Of a DNA stretch of 41,820 nt, positions 41,738 to 41,820 are shown in pieces. How positions within the stretch are numbered: position 1 is the stretch's first letter; each line of letters starts with the position of its first letter. Made by a program: the position numbers and the translations under genes. Source of the DNA: GCA-003244245 sp032230565 (GTDB lineage Bacteria > Actinomycetota > Actinomycetes > Mycobacteriales > Pseudonocardiaceae); the NCBI GenBank assembly GCA_032230565.1, contig JAVXWL010000124.1, forward strand, positions 1 to 41,820, in the 5' to 3' direction. Below the pieces are notes generated by a model. The model searched no databases. It was given only the letters and a program-made list of their open reading frames with translations, and had not been told where the DNA came from.

Positions 41738-41820
41738 CTACCCGGTCTTACCCGCCAACAGGGCGCGGGCCATCACTAAACGCTGGATCTGGTTGGTGCC
41801 CTCATATATCTGCGTGATCT
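41738..41820 (-). CDS. Acyl-CoA dehydrogenase, last 27 residues only (5' part outside window)
   Basis: The minus-strand frame entering from the right edge reads I-T-Q-I-Y-E-G-T-N-Q-I-Q-R-L-V-M-A-R-A-L and ends at a TAG at 41738-41740 after G-K-T-G. Y-E-G-T-N-Q-I-Q is the invariant C-terminal signature of acyl-CoA dehydrogenases, part of the FAD and substrate site. In mycobacteria a fadE gene (fadE25) also follows this cell wall block, so the cassette sits between the block and this gene. Confidence 0.93.
   Translation of the reverse strand, partial: ITQIYEGTNQIQRLVMARALLAGKTG

Overview
The window is about 68% G+C, with many GTG starts preceded by GGAGG-type ribosome binding sites. It comes from an actinobacterium of the mycolata/Pseudonocardiaceae side. 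The reasons are a secA–hpf–comF–lpqB–mtrB–mtrA–tmk order like the Mycobacterium tuberculosis Rv3240c–Rv3247c region, a manA/manB/DUF3499/WhiB block, coenzyme F420 genes (fbiA, fused fbiB), and genes for the rhamnose linker of arabinogalactan (wbbL, rmlB, rmlD, an LCP ligase). Family calls rest on motifs and remembered synteny; no search could be run.

Layout. 1–8777 (minus strand): partial secA, ribosome hibernation factor, comF, the MtrA–MtrB–LpqB signalling operon and thymidylate kinase. 8816–15286 (minus): a stand-alone biotin carboxylase, a cation diffusion facilitator, and a mannose-phosphate block (manA, SIS-domain protein, Trm112-like protein, manB). 15408–18980: DUF3499, a degenerate zincin, a large membrane protein that looks like a glycosyltransferase fusion without its catalytic head, and WhiB. 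19213–23985 (plus): M50 protease, YihY protein, fbiA–fbiB, NUDIX hydrolase. 24125–29483 (minus): O-methyltransferase, EamA transporter, HhH-GPD DNA glycosylase, mannose-1-phosphate guanylyltransferase and rhamnosyltransferase WbbL. 29560–30700: two decayed glycosyltransferase genes around an RsbW-like ATPase. 30955–37782: secreted DUF4185 protein (a family linked to arabinan cleavage), rmlD–rmlB, LCP ligase, AMP-binding protein and an L,D-transpeptidase lipoprotein. Together these make and remodel the cell wall.

38101–41640 is the most unusual part: a tight four-gene operon, visibly poorer in G+C over its first three genes. It encodes a 69-residue ubiquitin-like protein ending in Tyr-Gly, an E2-like protein, a single polypeptide joining a JAB/JAMM isopeptidase to a ThiF/E1 adenylating domain, and a one-pass membrane protein with 29-residue proline-rich repeats and a long glycine tail. 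It lies between the L,D-transpeptidase and the 3' end of an acyl-CoA dehydrogenase gene (minus strand, leaving the window at 41820) and looks like an accessory insertion. No CD-NTase or other CBASS component is present, so this is a self-contained bacterial ubiquitin-like conjugation cassette with a possible membrane partner or substrate.
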